A stretch of DNA of 64,000 bases from Sphingobium lignivorans (GTDB lineage Bacteria; Pseudomonadota; Alphaproteobacteria; Sphingomonadales; Sphingomonadaceae), in NCBI RefSeq assembly GCF_014203955.1, contig NZ_JACHKA010000001.1, positions 1,302,001 through 1,366,000 on the forward strand, written 5' to 3'. Position 1 is the first letter of the stretch, and every line of letters begins with the position of its first letter. Positions 35,154 to 44,071 of the stretch are shown piece after piece. The notes below the pieces were generated by a model. The model saw only the letters and a list, made by a program, of their open reading frames with translations, was not told the DNA's origin and searched no databases. The position numbers and the translations under genes were made by a program.

Positions 35154-35558
35154 ATGGACAAGCCCATGAACATCTTCGACATCGCCGGTCGCGCCATGTC
35201 GGCCCAGCTCGTCCGGCTGAATGCCACCGCATCCAACCTCGCCAACGCGGGATCGGTCTCGGGCAACGAGAACCAGGCCTATCGCGCGATCCGGCCCGTC
35301 TTCTCGACCATCGTGGAGAAGCCCGGCGTCGCGACGGTGAAGGTCGACAAGGTGGTGACCTCTGACACGCCCGCCACGCGGCGCCACGACCCCGGCCATC
35401 CGCTCGCGGACGCCAATGGCGATGTCTGGGAAGCCGGCGTCGACAGCAGCGCGGAGCTTGTCGAAATGGTCGAGAGCGCGCGCATGTACCAGAATAATGT
35501 GCAGGTCATCCAGACCGCCAAGTCCCTCCTCCTCGAAACGATCAGGCTCGGCAAATGA
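35154..35558 (+). CDS. flgC: Flagellar proximal rod protein FlgC
   Basis: 134 residues, the standard FlgC length. Contains AMSAQLVRLNATASNLANAGSVS and a C-terminal DSSAELVEMVESARMYQNNVQVIQTAKSLLLETIRLG helix. GGGGAG lies 8 nt before the ATG at 35154, which is why it is preferred over the in-frame ATG at 35148 that overlaps flgB. Confidence 0.93.
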   Translation: MDKPMNIFDIAGRAMSAQLVRLNATASNLANAGSVSGNENQAYRAIRPVFSTIVEKPGVATVKVDKVVTSDTPATRRHDPGHPLADANGDVWEAGVDSSAELVEMVESARMYQNNVQVIQTAKSLLLETIRLGK

Positions 35559-36238
35559 CGACAACCAGCGCTTCCCAGACGTCCAGCCCCTGGACGGTCG
35601 ATCCGACGACGTCCTTCACCAACCAGAACCTGGCGGAGACGAAGAAGGCGTCGAACCAAACGATCGACATGAGCGGCTTCCTGACGCTGCTGACGGCGCA
35701 GATGCAGTTCCAGGACCCGTTCGAGCCGACGGACAACAGCCAGATGGTCGCCCAGATGGCCCAGTTCTCCTCGCTTTCGGCGCAGGCGGAATCCAACAGC
35801 CTGCTCGGGAACATCGCGGACTCCGTCTCCGGCGCGCGGCTTTCCGATGCGGCGAGCTGGATCGGCAAATCGATGCTGGTGAAGAGCAACATCGCAACGC
35901 CCGACCGCACCGGCGCCTATGCCGGCGAGATCACGCTCGGCGCGGCCGCGGACGGCGTGGCCATCGATCTCGTGAATGCCAATGGCCAGGTCGTGAAGAC
36001 GCTGGAATTCGGCGCCCTGGGGGCCGGCGCAAGCTCCTTCTTCTGGGACGGCATGGATGAGGCCGGCAATTTCATCGGCGGCGAGGCGCTTCAGGTGAAG
36101 GTGCGCGGCGCGAACCCGACGCAGGTCGCCACCTGGGCCAGCATCGCGGCCGTCCAGTCCCCCGCGAGCGGCACGGGCTCCCAGCTCATCACCCCGCTCG
36201 GCAATTTCTCGCCGACCGACGCAATCCGTCTCGGCTGA
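35555..36238 (+). CDS. flgD: Flagellar hook cap/scaffold protein FlgD
   Basis: 227 residues. The conserved N-terminal FlgD segment MSGFLTLLTAQMQFQDPFEPTDNSQMVAQMAQFSSLSAQAE is clear, followed by the Ig/FnIII-like domain with FFWDGMDEAGNFIGGEALQVKV. It caps the growing hook during FlgE polymerisation. Overlaps the flgC stop by 4 nt. Confidence 0.92.
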   Translation: MTTTSASQTSSPWTVDPTTSFTNQNLAETKKASNQTIDMSGFLTLLTAQMQFQDPFEPTDNSQMVAQMAQFSSLSAQAESNSLLGNIADSVSGARLSDAASWIGKSMLVKSNIATPDRTGAYAGEITLGAAADGVAIDLVNANGQVVKTLEFGALGAGASSFFWDGMDEAGNFIGGEALQVKVRGANPTQVATWASIAAVQSPASGTGSQLITPLGNFSPTDAIRLG

Positions 36239-36268
36239 CATCAGGAACCATCAGAGGAGTCTGCAACC

Positions 36269-37093
36269 ATGTCCTTCTACATTTCCCTCACCGGTCTCAA
36301 GGGCGCCCAGACCGACCTGTCGGTGGTCGCCAACAATGTGGCGAACGTCTCGTCGATCGCGTTCAAGAAGAGCAAGGCCGCATTCGGCGACATCTTCGCT
36401 TCCAGCGGCGGGCCGCTCGGCGGCAACGGCGTGCGCCTCATCGACGTCAACCAGCAGTTCACGCAGGGCACGCTCGAAACGACCGACAAGACGCTCGATC
36501 TCGCCATCACCGGCGAGGGCTTCTTCACCGTGAAGGGCCTCGGCACCAACGGCTCCGTCAGCTACACGCGCAACGGCTCCTTCAGCGTCGACAAGAACCG
36601 CAACGTGGTGGACACGACCGGCTCGCGCCTGCAGGTGCTGCCGACCGATCCGACGGGCGACGGCACGCCGACGAGCACGGATCCCGCGGGGCTCATCGAC
36701 CTCGTCATCCCGACCGTCCATCCCGACGATGCGACCATCCAGCTTTCGAGCATTTCCATCGACGAGACCGGGCTGGTCTCGGCAACGTTCGCGGATGGAT
36801 CGGTCCGCAATCTCGGCGTGGTGGCGATGGCGAGCTTCCCGAGCCAGGATGCGCTGCGTCAGGAAGGCGATGCCCACTGGTCCGCGACCGGCGCGAGCGG
36901 CGAAGCGGTCTATGGCGCGGGCAACAACGGTCTTTTCGGAGCCGTGCGGTCCGGCACGCTGGAGCGCTCCAACGTCGACATCACCGAAGAGCTGGTCGCG
37001 CTCATTTCCGCCCAGCGCAATTTCCAGGCGAACTCGAAGGCGATCGAGACTGCGAACAACATGACGCAGACAATCATCGCCCTGCGCGCCTGA
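36269..37093 (+). CDS. flgE: Flagellar hook protein FlgE, unusually short
   Basis: Hook filament subunit by position (after flgD, before flgF/flgG) and by sequence: N-terminal SFYISLTGLKGAQTDLSVVANNVANVSSIAFKKSKAAF and C-terminal ERSNVDITEELVALISAQRNFQANSKAIETANNMTQTII. At 274 residues it is far below the E. coli (402) or Caulobacter length and has little room for the surface-exposed D2/D3 domains. GAGGAG precedes the ATG. Confidence 0.88.
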   Translation: MSFYISLTGLKGAQTDLSVVANNVANVSSIAFKKSKAAFGDIFASSGGPLGGNGVRLIDVNQQFTQGTLETTDKTLDLAITGEGFFTVKGLGTNGSVSYTRNGSFSVDKNRNVVDTTGSRLQVLPTDPTGDGTPTSTDPAGLIDLVIPTVHPDDATIQLSSISIDETGLVSATFADGSVRNLGVVAMASFPSQDALRQEGDAHWSATGASGEAVYGAGNNGLFGAVRSGTLERSNVDITEELVALISAQRNFQANSKAIETANNMTQTIIALRA

Positions 37094-37121
37094 CGCCGAA
37101 GGCCGATCGGAGCTCTAGTCC

Positions 37122-37865
37122 ATGGATCGTCTCATCAATGTGGCCCGCACGGCGATGCGCGGCTCGATGGCCCGGCAGACGGCGATTGCCAACAATCTCG
37201 CAAACGCCAACACCACGGGCTTTCGCGCCGAGATCGCCAATGCCTCCACGCGCTGGATCGGCGGCGGCACCTTCCAGAGCCGCGCCGAGCAGGTGGGGCA
37301 GGTCATCGCTGCGGACCTGAAGCCGGGAACCGTCGTCCAGACCGGCAATCCGCTGGACATCGCGGTCGATGGCGAGGGCCTCATCGCGGTCCAGGCGAGC
37401 GACGGTTCGGAAGGCTATACGCGGCGGGGCGACCTCAAGCTCAACGAGAGTGGCCTTCTCACCACCGGGGACGGCCATCCCGTCATCGGTGGCGCGGGGC
37501 CGATCACCCTGCCGCCGGCCGACAGCATCAAGATCGCTCAGGACGGCGGCATATGGATCGTGCCCCAGGGCGGGCAGATCGACCAGCCGCAACTCGTCGA
37601 CACGATCAAGATCGCCAACGCCAATGGCTCCGTCATCGCCAAGGGCACGGACAATCTGTTCCGCGAAGTGAATGGTGGCGCGCTGCCGGAAGATCCGGCG
37701 GCCTCCGTCACCTCCGGGGCGCTCGAGGGCTCCAATGTCGATGCGACACTGGCGCTCGTGCAGATGATCGAGGCCAGCCGCGCCTGGGAAACCCAGATCA
37801 AGATGATCGATACCGCCAAGGACATCGACAATGGCGGCTCCAGCCTGATGCGGCTCGACGCGTAA
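37122..37865 (+). CDS. flgF: Flagellar rod protein FlgF
   Basis: 247 residues of the FlgF/FlgG family: MDRLINVARTAMRGSMARQTAIANNLANANTTGFRAE at the N-terminus, GNPLDIAVDGEGLIAVQ in the middle and VQMIEASRAWETQIKMIDTAKDID at the C-terminus. The MDR(L)I start and its place before flgG favour FlgF. Proximal rod component. Confidence 0.92.
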   Translation: MDRLINVARTAMRGSMARQTAIANNLANANTTGFRAEIANASTRWIGGGTFQSRAEQVGQVIAADLKPGTVVQTGNPLDIAVDGEGLIAVQASDGSEGYTRRGDLKLNESGLLTTGDGHPVIGGAGPITLPPADSIKIAQDGGIWIVPQGGQIDQPQLVDTIKIANANGSVIAKGTDNLFREVNGGALPEDPAASVTSGALEGSNVDATLALVQMIEASRAWETQIKMIDTAKDIDNGGSSLMRLDA

Positions 37866-37887
37866 TCAACGGAAGAGGACCAGACTC

Positions 37888-38676
37888 ATGACCACCAGCG
37901 CCCTTCATGTGGCCCGGACCGGGCTTGATGCCCAGGACGTCAAGATGCGGGTCATCGCCAACAATCTGGCGAATGTGAACACCGTGGGCTTCAAGCGCGA
38001 CCGCGCGAATTTCGAAGCGCTGGCCTATCAGCAGGTCATCGCGGCGGGCAGCCAGGCCGACAGCCAGAACAAGCTCGCCATCGGCCTCAATCTCGGCACC
38101 GGCGTCCAGCTCACCGGCACCGAGCGGATTGACACGCAGGGTACGCTGAACACCACGGACAACTCGCTCGACCTCGCGATCGAGGGCAATGGCTTCTTCC
38201 AGGTGCAGCGGACGGACGGCACGATCGCCTATACCCGCGCCGGCAATTTCAAGACCAATGCGGAAGGCATCCTCGTGACGCCGGGCGGCCTGCCGCTCAT
38301 TCCGCAGATCCAGCTCCCCGAGGGCGTTTCCTCCATCACCATCGGCAATGACGGCACGGTCTCCGCGACAGTGGACGGCCAGACCGAGCCGACCCAGCTC
38401 GGCCAGATCGAGACGGCGCGGTTCGTCAATCCCGCCGGCCTGCAGGCGGTGGGCAGCAATCTGCTGATCGAGACGGCCGCATCCGGCGCGCCGCAGACGG
38501 GCGCGGCCGGCCTCGAGGGACGCGGCACCATCCGGCAGGGCGCGCTCGAGCAATCGAACGTCAACACAGTGGAGGAGCTGGTCGACATGATCGAGACGCA
38601 GCGCGCCTACGAGATCGCCTCGAAGATGATCAAGGCGACCGACGAAATGCTCCAGTACGTCAACCAGCAGCTCTGA
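37888..38676 (+). CDS. flgG: Flagellar distal rod protein FlgG
   Basis: 262 residues, standard FlgG size. Contains LHVARTGLDAQDVKMRVIANNLANVNTVGFKRDRA, NSLDLAIEGNGFFQVQ and the C-terminal NVNTVEELVDMIETQRAYEIASKMIKATDEMLQYVNQ. Forms the distal rod. An AGAGGA site precedes the ATG. Confidence 0.95.
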   Translation: MTTSALHVARTGLDAQDVKMRVIANNLANVNTVGFKRDRANFEALAYQQVIAAGSQADSQNKLAIGLNLGTGVQLTGTERIDTQGTLNTTDNSLDLAIEGNGFFQVQRTDGTIAYTRAGNFKTNAEGILVTPGGLPLIPQIQLPEGVSSITIGNDGTVSATVDGQTEPTQLGQIETARFVNPAGLQAVGSNLLIETAASGAPQTGAAGLEGRGTIRQGALEQSNVNTVEELVDMIETQRAYEIASKMIKATDEMLQYVNQQL

Positions 38677-38678
38677 TC

Positions 38679-39371
38679 ATGAAGCATCATCTCATCGCAG
38701 CCTCCGCCATCGCGGCCATCGCCTTCTCTGCGCCGGCATCGGCGGGTCTCTTCGGCAAGAAGGCCGACCCGATGGCCGATCCCGCTTTCCAGGCGACGCT
38801 CGCCCCGGCCGAAATGACCGCGCCGGAGCGACCAAACGGCGCCATCTTCCAGGCCAGCGCAGGCTATTCCCCGCTCGTCAACGGCGCGCGCGCCGCGAAT
38901 GTGGGCGACATCATCACCATCCTGCTCGTGGAGCGCACCCAGGCGAGCAAGAGCAACAGCGCCAATACCGACCGCTCGGGCAGCATCGGCCTGAACCCGC
39001 CCACCACCGGGCCGTTCAGCAAGATCTTCAGCGCGAGCGACGTTGGCGCGAGCGGCACGCAGGGCTTCAAGGGCAAGGGCGATGCCGCGCAATCCAATGC
39101 GCTGTCCGGCGAAATCACCGTCACGGTTTCAAAGGTCTACAGTAATGGAACCATGCTGGTTCGCGGACAGAAGCAGCTCACGCTCAACCGGGGAGACGAA
39201 TATGTCCAGGTGTCCGGCCTCGTACGACAGGCCGATGTGGGCCCCGACAACCGCGTCCTTTCCACCCGCGTCGCCGACGCGCGGATCACTTACAGCGGCA
39301 AGGGCGAGATCGCGCGGGCCAGCCGGCAGGGCTGGCTGCAGCGCTTCTTCTCCATGGTCAGCCCTTTCTGA
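38679..39371 (+). CDS. flgH: Flagellar L-ring protein FlgH
   Basis: 230 residues with a signal peptide (HLIAASAIAAIAFSAPASA) and the FlgH core: ARAANVGDIITILLVERTQASKSNSANTDRSGS, SGEITVTVSKVYSNGTMLVRGQKQLTLNRGDEYVQVSGLVRQADVGPDN and ARITYSGKGEIA. Most FlgH proteins are lipoproteins; here no lipobox cysteine is apparent after the signal peptide, so anchoring may differ. Starts 2 nt after flgG. Confidence 0.92.
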   Translation: MKHHLIAASAIAAIAFSAPASAGLFGKKADPMADPAFQATLAPAEMTAPERPNGAIFQASAGYSPLVNGARAANVGDIITILLVERTQASKSNSANTDRSGSIGLNPPTTGPFSKIFSASDVGASGTQGFKGKGDAAQSNALSGEITVTVSKVYSNGTMLVRGQKQLTLNRGDEYVQVSGLVRQADVGPDNRVLSTRVADARITYSGKGEIARASRQGWLQRFFSMVSPF

Positions 39372-39387
39372 CGGAGCATTCCTCAGC

Positions 39388-40524
39388 ATGATTTCCCGGA
39401 TTACGCCTGTGCTCGGCCGTCTCGCCGGCTGGATCGTCGCCATCGCCGTCGTCGCCGGCCTGCAGCTTGTCGCGCCGCAGGCCCATGCCGAGCGCATCAA
39501 GGATTTGGGGGCCTTCGAGGGCCTGCGGTCCAACCAGCTCGTCGGCTATGGCGTCGTCGTCGGCCTTGCCGGCACGGGCGACGACAGCCTCGATTATGCC
39601 ACGCAGGGCATAAAGGGGGTGATCTCGCGGTTCGGTCTCACCTTGCCGCCGGGGATCAATCCCGCGCTCAAGAACGCCGCCGCCGTGATGGTGACGGCCG
39701 AGCTTCCCGCCTTCGCGAAGCCCGGCCAGCGGCTGGACGTCACCGTCTCCGCACTCGGCAAGGCGAAGTCGCTTCGCGGCGGCACGCTGGTGCTGACCCC
39801 GCTGCGCGGTGCCGACGGCGAGATCTATGGCATGGCACAGGGCAATCTGGCCGTTGGCGGCCTCGGCGTTTCCGGCGCGGATGGCTCGCAGCTTTCGGTC
39901 AACGTGCCGTCCGCCGGCCGCATTCCGAGCGGGGCCTCGGTGGAGCGCGCCGTCGAAACGGGCTTCGATACCAGTCCGGCCCTGACCTTCAATCTGGCCG
40001 ACGCCGACCTCACCACGGCGCTGCGGGTGGCAGACGCGATCAACCTCGCCTTCGGCGACCAGCGCGCCAAGGCGCTCGACGGCGTGTCGATCGCCGTGGC
40101 TGCGCCGCAGGGCGCCGAAAGCCGCATCATGATGATGGGCCTCATCGAGAATATCGAGGTTCGGCCCGCCGATCCGCCGGCCCGCGTGATCGTCAATGCC
40201 CGTTCGGGCACGGTCGTGATCAACGGCAGCGTGCGGATCAGCCCCGCCGCCGTCAGCCACGGCAAGCTCACCGTTTCGGTCAACGAAGCGCCGCGCGTCG
40301 TGCAGCCGGCACCCTTCTCGCGAGGGGAGACCGCGGTCGAGCAATCCAGCGCGATCAGCGCGGCGGAAGAGCGCAATCCCATGTTCCTTTTTAAAGGTGG
40401 CGCCTCTCTGGCCGATATTGTGAAGGCGGTGAACGCAGTCGGCGCTTCACCTTCGGACCTGGTGGAAATTCTCGGTGCCCTCAAACAGGCCGGGGCAATG
40501 AAGGCGGAGCTGGAAGTGATATGA
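39388..40524 (+). CDS. flgI: Flagellar P-ring protein FlgI
   Basis: 378 residues with a signal peptide ending PQAHA and the FlgI hallmarks RIKDLGAFEGLRSNQLVGYGVVVGLAGTGDD, NAAAVMVTAELPAFAKPGQRLDVTVSALGKAKSLRGGTLVLTPL and the C-terminal LADIVKAVNAVGASPSDLVEILGALKQAGAMKAELEVI. Periplasmic P-ring, assembled with FlgA. The ATG at 39388 places the signal peptide at the N-terminus. Confidence 0.95.
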   Translation: MISRITPVLGRLAGWIVAIAVVAGLQLVAPQAHAERIKDLGAFEGLRSNQLVGYGVVVGLAGTGDDSLDYATQGIKGVISRFGLTLPPGINPALKNAAAVMVTAELPAFAKPGQRLDVTVSALGKAKSLRGGTLVLTPLRGADGEIYGMAQGNLAVGGLGVSGADGSQLSVNVPSAGRIPSGASVERAVETGFDTSPALTFNLADADLTTALRVADAINLAFGDQRAKALDGVSIAVAAPQGAESRIMMMGLIENIEVRPADPPARVIVNARSGTVVINGSVRISPAAVSHGKLTVSVNEAPRVVQPAPFSRGETAVEQSSAISAAEERNPMFLFKGGASLADIVKAVNAVGASPSDLVEILGALKQAGAMKAELEVI

Positions 40525-40808
40525 CGCAGATTGCCGCCCTTTCCGCCGCCAGCCGGCCGACCGCCGCCGCGCCGGCGAGCAGTGAACGCGAGCAACTCGC
40601 ACAGGCCGCCCGCGCGTTCGAGGCGGTCTTCATGCGGCAGCTTCTGGGGACCATGCGCTCCGCCAGCCTGGGCGAGGACGTCGCCGGGAGCGCGGCGGTC
40701 GACCAGTTCCGGGAGCTTGCCGACGCCAGACTGTCCGACAGCATGTCCCAGCAGGGTAATCTCGGCATTGCCGAGCTCATCCTCCAGCAACTGGACAGGA
40801 AGCCATGA
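40521..40808 (+). CDS. flgJ: FlgJ-type rod-binding protein without muramidase domain
   Basis: 95 residues corresponding to the N-terminal rod-binding domain of FlgJ: REQLAQAARAFEAVFMRQLLGTMRSASLGED and VDQFRELADARLSDSMSQQGNLGIAELILQQL. The C-terminal peptidoglycan hydrolase domain of enterobacterial FlgJ is absent; the lytic transglycosylase at 31.1 kb probably provides it. ATGA overlaps link it to flgI and flgK. Confidence 0.92.
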   Translation: MTQIAALSAASRPTAAAPASSEREQLAQAARAFEAVFMRQLLGTMRSASLGEDVAGSAAVDQFRELADARLSDSMSQQGNLGIAELILQQLDRKP

Positions 40809-42157
40809 CGGTCAGCGATCTTTTCCAGATCGGCGTGTCCGGCGCGCGCTCCTATCAGGCGGCGATGGGCGCGGTGTCCAACAACATCGCCAATACCGAC
40901 ACGCCCGGCTACAGCCGCCGCACGATCGAGGTCAAGGAATCGCCATCCGGCGCGGGGACGACCATCTGGTATCGGTCCGGCATCGCTTATGGCGGCGCCA
41001 TGATCGGACAGGTGCTGCGGGCCAGCGATCCCTATCTGGATTCCGCCGCACGCCACACCGGCAACGCGCTGGGCAGCGTGGACCAGCGCGCGCGCTGGAT
41101 GAACGACATCCAGACCGCGCTCAACGACGGAACGCTCGGCGTGGGCCAGCGCATGACGGCGATGTTCTCGGCCGTCGAGCGGCTGGCGTCGAACCCCACC
41201 GACACGACGCTGCGCGCCGACGTGCTCTTCTCCTTCGAGCAGATCAACACGGCCTTCAAGCAGAGCCATGGCGATCTGGTCGCGATCCGCGATTCGATCG
41301 GACAAGCCGCGACGAGCGACGTCGCCGCGCTCAACGATGCGCTCCAGCAGCTCGCCACGGCCAATGAAGGCCTGCGGCGATCGCAGGAAGGGACATCCGC
41401 GCATGTGAGCCTGCTCGATTCGCGCGATCAGGCGCTCTTCGAGATCACGAAGCGGCTGAACGTGACGATCGAATTCGGCGCCAATGACGTCGCCAACGTC
41501 AAATATGGCTCGGAGACGCTCGTCGAGAATGTCAGCGCCACGCAGATCTTCGTTACCCAGGATGCGGACGGGCTGCTGCATTTCCAGGCCGGGGATGCCG
41601 GTCCGACCGGCACCCCGATCGCAGACCCGGCCGGCGGCTCGCTGGGCGGGCTCACCAGCAGCGCGAAGATCACCAAGGAGCGGATTGAGGCGGTCAACGA
41701 TCTCGCCGCCGAATATGTCGAGGTCATCAACGACTGGCACATGCAGGGCCAGACCGCTGACGGAACGCCCGGTGCCGCGATGCTCTCGATCGGTGCCGAT
41801 GCGGCCTCGCTCCAGGTCCTGATCACCGATCCGGCCGGAGTCGCCGGCGCTTCCGCACCGGGCGCGATCAACGGCAATCTGCTCGCGATCACGGCCATCC
41901 GGGGCTCGGGCTCGGTCGAGGACAAGTGGCTTTCGCTCATCTCGACACATGGCAATCTGGTCAGCGCCACCTTCGCCGAGCAGACGGCGGCATCCAATCG
42001 CGACCAGATGGCGCAGGCCGCGCGCGCCGACGTGAGCGGGGTCAATCTCGATCGGGAAGCGGCCGATCTCCTCCGGCTGCAACAGGCCTATCAGGCCTGC
42101 GCCCGCGTCATTCAGGTGGCGCGGGAGATCACTGACTCCCTCTTCGCAATCTTCTGA
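40805..42157 (+). CDS. flgK: Flagellar hook-associated protein FlgK
   Basis: 450 residues. N-terminal LFQIGVSGARSYQAAMGAVSNNIANTDTPGYSRRTIEV and C-terminal SGVNLDREAADLLRLQQAYQACARVIQVAREITDSLF are the FlgK helical D0 segments; the middle includes the MTAMFSAVERLASNPTD region. First hook-filament junction protein, client of a FlgN chaperone. Confidence 0.93.
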   Translation: MTVSDLFQIGVSGARSYQAAMGAVSNNIANTDTPGYSRRTIEVKESPSGAGTTIWYRSGIAYGGAMIGQVLRASDPYLDSAARHTGNALGSVDQRARWMNDIQTALNDGTLGVGQRMTAMFSAVERLASNPTDTTLRADVLFSFEQINTAFKQSHGDLVAIRDSIGQAATSDVAALNDALQQLATANEGLRRSQEGTSAHVSLLDSRDQALFEITKRLNVTIEFGANDVANVKYGSETLVENVSATQIFVTQDADGLLHFQAGDAGPTGTPIADPAGGSLGGLTSSAKITKERIEAVNDLAAEYVEVINDWHMQGQTADGTPGAAMLSIGADAASLQVLITDPAGVAGASAPGAINGNLLAITAIRGSGSVEDKWLSLISTHGNLVSATFAEQTAASNRDQMAQAARADVSGVNLDREAADLLRLQQAYQACARVIQVAREITDSLFAIF

Positions 42158-42183
42158 TCCCCCGTCGAAAAAGGCGTGCCCCC

Positions 42184-43020
42184 ATGGTCTTCATCACGAC
42201 ACAGTCCATCAATGCCGAGATCCTGCGTCAGCAGAGGATGGCCAAGGAAATCGCCAACGAGCAGGCCAAGGTTTCGAGCGGCCAGAAGATCAACCAGCCT
42301 TCCGACAATCCGCAGGACTGGGTGCAGATCTCGCTGGTGGGCCGCCAGCAGTCCATCAATCAGGCATGGCAGAGCAACCTGACCTTCGCGGAATCCCGCG
42401 CGACCAAGGCCAGCACCAATCTGAACGACATCAACAACCTGATGACCCGCGTGACCGACCTGCTGGTGACCTCTACCTCGACCGGGGATGGTTCGCCCGG
42501 GCGAGAGGCCGTTGCGCAGGAGCTGGAGGGGATCCGGGCCACGATCAACGAACTGCTCAACCAGAAGGATTATCAGGGGCAGCCGGTGTTCGACGAGACG
42601 ACGACGGTGAACGTCCCCGTCGGCATGGGAATCTCGGTGGAATCGGTCCCGACGCGCCAGAGCATCGCGGAGAACGCGGTGGGCACCAAATCCCTCGAGG
42701 ATGTGCTCGCCGATGCCATTGCCGCCGTGAAGACGGGCACGGCGGACGACCGGTCCGCGGCGCTGAACGATGCGCGCACCGCGCTCGACCATGTCATCGT
42801 CGCCCAGTCCCTGCAGGGCGTCCGTTCGCAGCGCCTCGAGAATATCGGCGATCGCCTTTCGAGCCAGTCGCTCGCGCTCACCGAGCGGCGCTCGGGCCTG
42901 GCCGACACCGACCTGACCGAGACGATCACGACGCTTCAGAACAAGCTCATCACGCTTGAGGCGGCGCAGGCGGCGTTCGCGCGGATCAACCGCCAGTCGC
43001 TGTTCGACCTTATCTCCTGA
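42184..43020 (+). CDS. flgL: Flagellar hook-associated protein FlgL
   Basis: 278 residues of the flagellin/FlgL family: TTQSINAEILRQQRMAKEIANEQAKVSSGQKINQPSDNPQDWVQI at the N-terminus and ENIGDRLSSQSLALTERRSGLADTDLTETITTLQNKLITLEAAQAAFARINRQSLFDLI at the C-terminus. Second junction protein between hook and filament, and the last gene of the hook-basal-body operon. Confidence 0.92.
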   Translation: MVFITTQSINAEILRQQRMAKEIANEQAKVSSGQKINQPSDNPQDWVQISLVGRQQSINQAWQSNLTFAESRATKASTNLNDINNLMTRVTDLLVTSTSTGDGSPGREAVAQELEGIRATINELLNQKDYQGQPVFDETTTVNVPVGMGISVESVPTRQSIAENAVGTKSLEDVLADAIAAVKTGTADDRSAALNDARTALDHVIVAQSLQGVRSQRLENIGDRLSSQSLALTERRSGLADTDLTETITTLQNKLITLEAAQAAFARINRQSLFDLIS

Positions 43021-43097
43021 CGAGCCGGCCCGGCGCGCGCGGCGGTCGCTGCCCGGGCACTTCTTTCACGGACTTAAGCCGGCGCTAACTCTGAGGC

Positions 43098-43124
43098 TAA
43101 ACCCTGTTTCAGTGGAGCCGTTCT
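43098..43124 (+). promoter_or_regulatory. Sigma-28 (FliA)-like promoter of motAB
   Basis: TAAACCCT-N11-GCCGTTCT. The -35 TAAA and -10 GCCG elements sit at the spacing of the enterobacterial FliA consensus (TAAAGTTT-N11-GCCGATAA); the -10 differs at the fifth to eighth bases. It lies about 65 nt before the motA ATG. A 7-bp hairpin GAGCGGC-N8-GCCGCTC (43140-43161) lies in the predicted leader. Confidence 0.6.
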
Positions 43125-43189
43125 AAGCAGTGAATATGTGAGCGGCAGCCATCCGCCGCTCGCCAATCACAAAGCGCGCGGGGATCAGA

Positions 43190-44053
43190 ATGTTCGCAGG
43201 TGTCGGTCTCGTTGTTCTCCTGGTCATGGTGTTCGGTGGCTTCATGCTCACCGGCGGCAATATCGGACCGGTGCTGCATGCACTCCCGCATGAAATGCTC
43301 ATCATCGGCGGCGCCGCGGTCGGCGCGCTTATCATCGGCAACTCCGGCGCGGACCTCAAAGCGCTGCTCGGCGGGCTGATGAAGGTCTTCAAGGGCCCGA
43401 AATACAAGAAGCAGGACTATCTCGACTGCATCTTCCTCGTCAGCAAGCTGATGAAGACCCTGCGGGTGGAGGGGCCGGTGGCGCTCGAGCCGCACATCGA
43501 GGACCCCAAGAACTCCGCCATTTTCGCCGAATATCCCCGCCTGCTGACGGATTCCGCGCTGATCCACCTGATCTGCGACACGCTGCGTCTGGTCGTGGTG
43601 TCCTCAGGCACGCTCGATCCCCATGCGGTCGAGGACGTGATGGACAATGCGCTCAAGACCCACCATCACGAAGCGATCCGGCCCGCCGACAATCTGCAGG
43701 GCCTTGCCGACGCGCTGCCGGCGCTGGGCATCGTCGCGGCCGTGCTCGGCGTGGTCAAGACGATGGGCTCGATCGACAAGCCGCCGGAAATCCTGGGCGC
43801 GATGATCGGCTCGGCGCTCGTCGGTACCTTCCTGGGCGTGCTGCTCGCCTATGGCATGGTCGGCCCCTTCGCGAGCCGTTGCCGCCAGGTGATCGAGGCC
43901 GACGCGTCGATCTACCAGGTGGTCAAGCAGATCATCATCGCCTCGCTCCACGGCCACCCGCAGCCGCTCGTCATCGAGGCTGCGCGCTCGAACCTCAGCC
44001 ATGCGAACCAGCCGGCCTTCGCCGAAGTGTTCGACGGCATGCGCGGCCGCTAA
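43190..44053 (+). CDS. motA: Flagellar motor stator protein MotA
   Basis: 287 residues with four transmembrane segments: an N-terminal pair (VGLVVLLVMVFGGFMLTGG; PHEMLIIGGAAVGALIIGNSG), a long cytoplasmic loop with DYLDCIFLVSKLMKTLRVEGPVALEPHIEDP, and the channel pair LADALPALGIVAAVLGVVKTMG and GSALVGTFLGVLLAYGMVGPFA. Proton-conducting stator with MotB, 18 nt downstream. GGGGAT precedes the ATG. Confidence 0.95.
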   Translation: MFAGVGLVVLLVMVFGGFMLTGGNIGPVLHALPHEMLIIGGAAVGALIIGNSGADLKALLGGLMKVFKGPKYKKQDYLDCIFLVSKLMKTLRVEGPVALEPHIEDPKNSAIFAEYPRLLTDSALIHLICDTLRLVVVSSGTLDPHAVEDVMDNALKTHHHEAIRPADNLQGLADALPALGIVAAVLGVVKTMGSIDKPPEILGAMIGSALVGTFLGVLLAYGMVGPFASRCRQVIEADASIYQVVKQIIIASLHGHPQPLVIEAARSNLSHANQPAFAEVFDGMRGR

Positions 44054-44071
44054 GCGCCGGAGAGGACAGAC

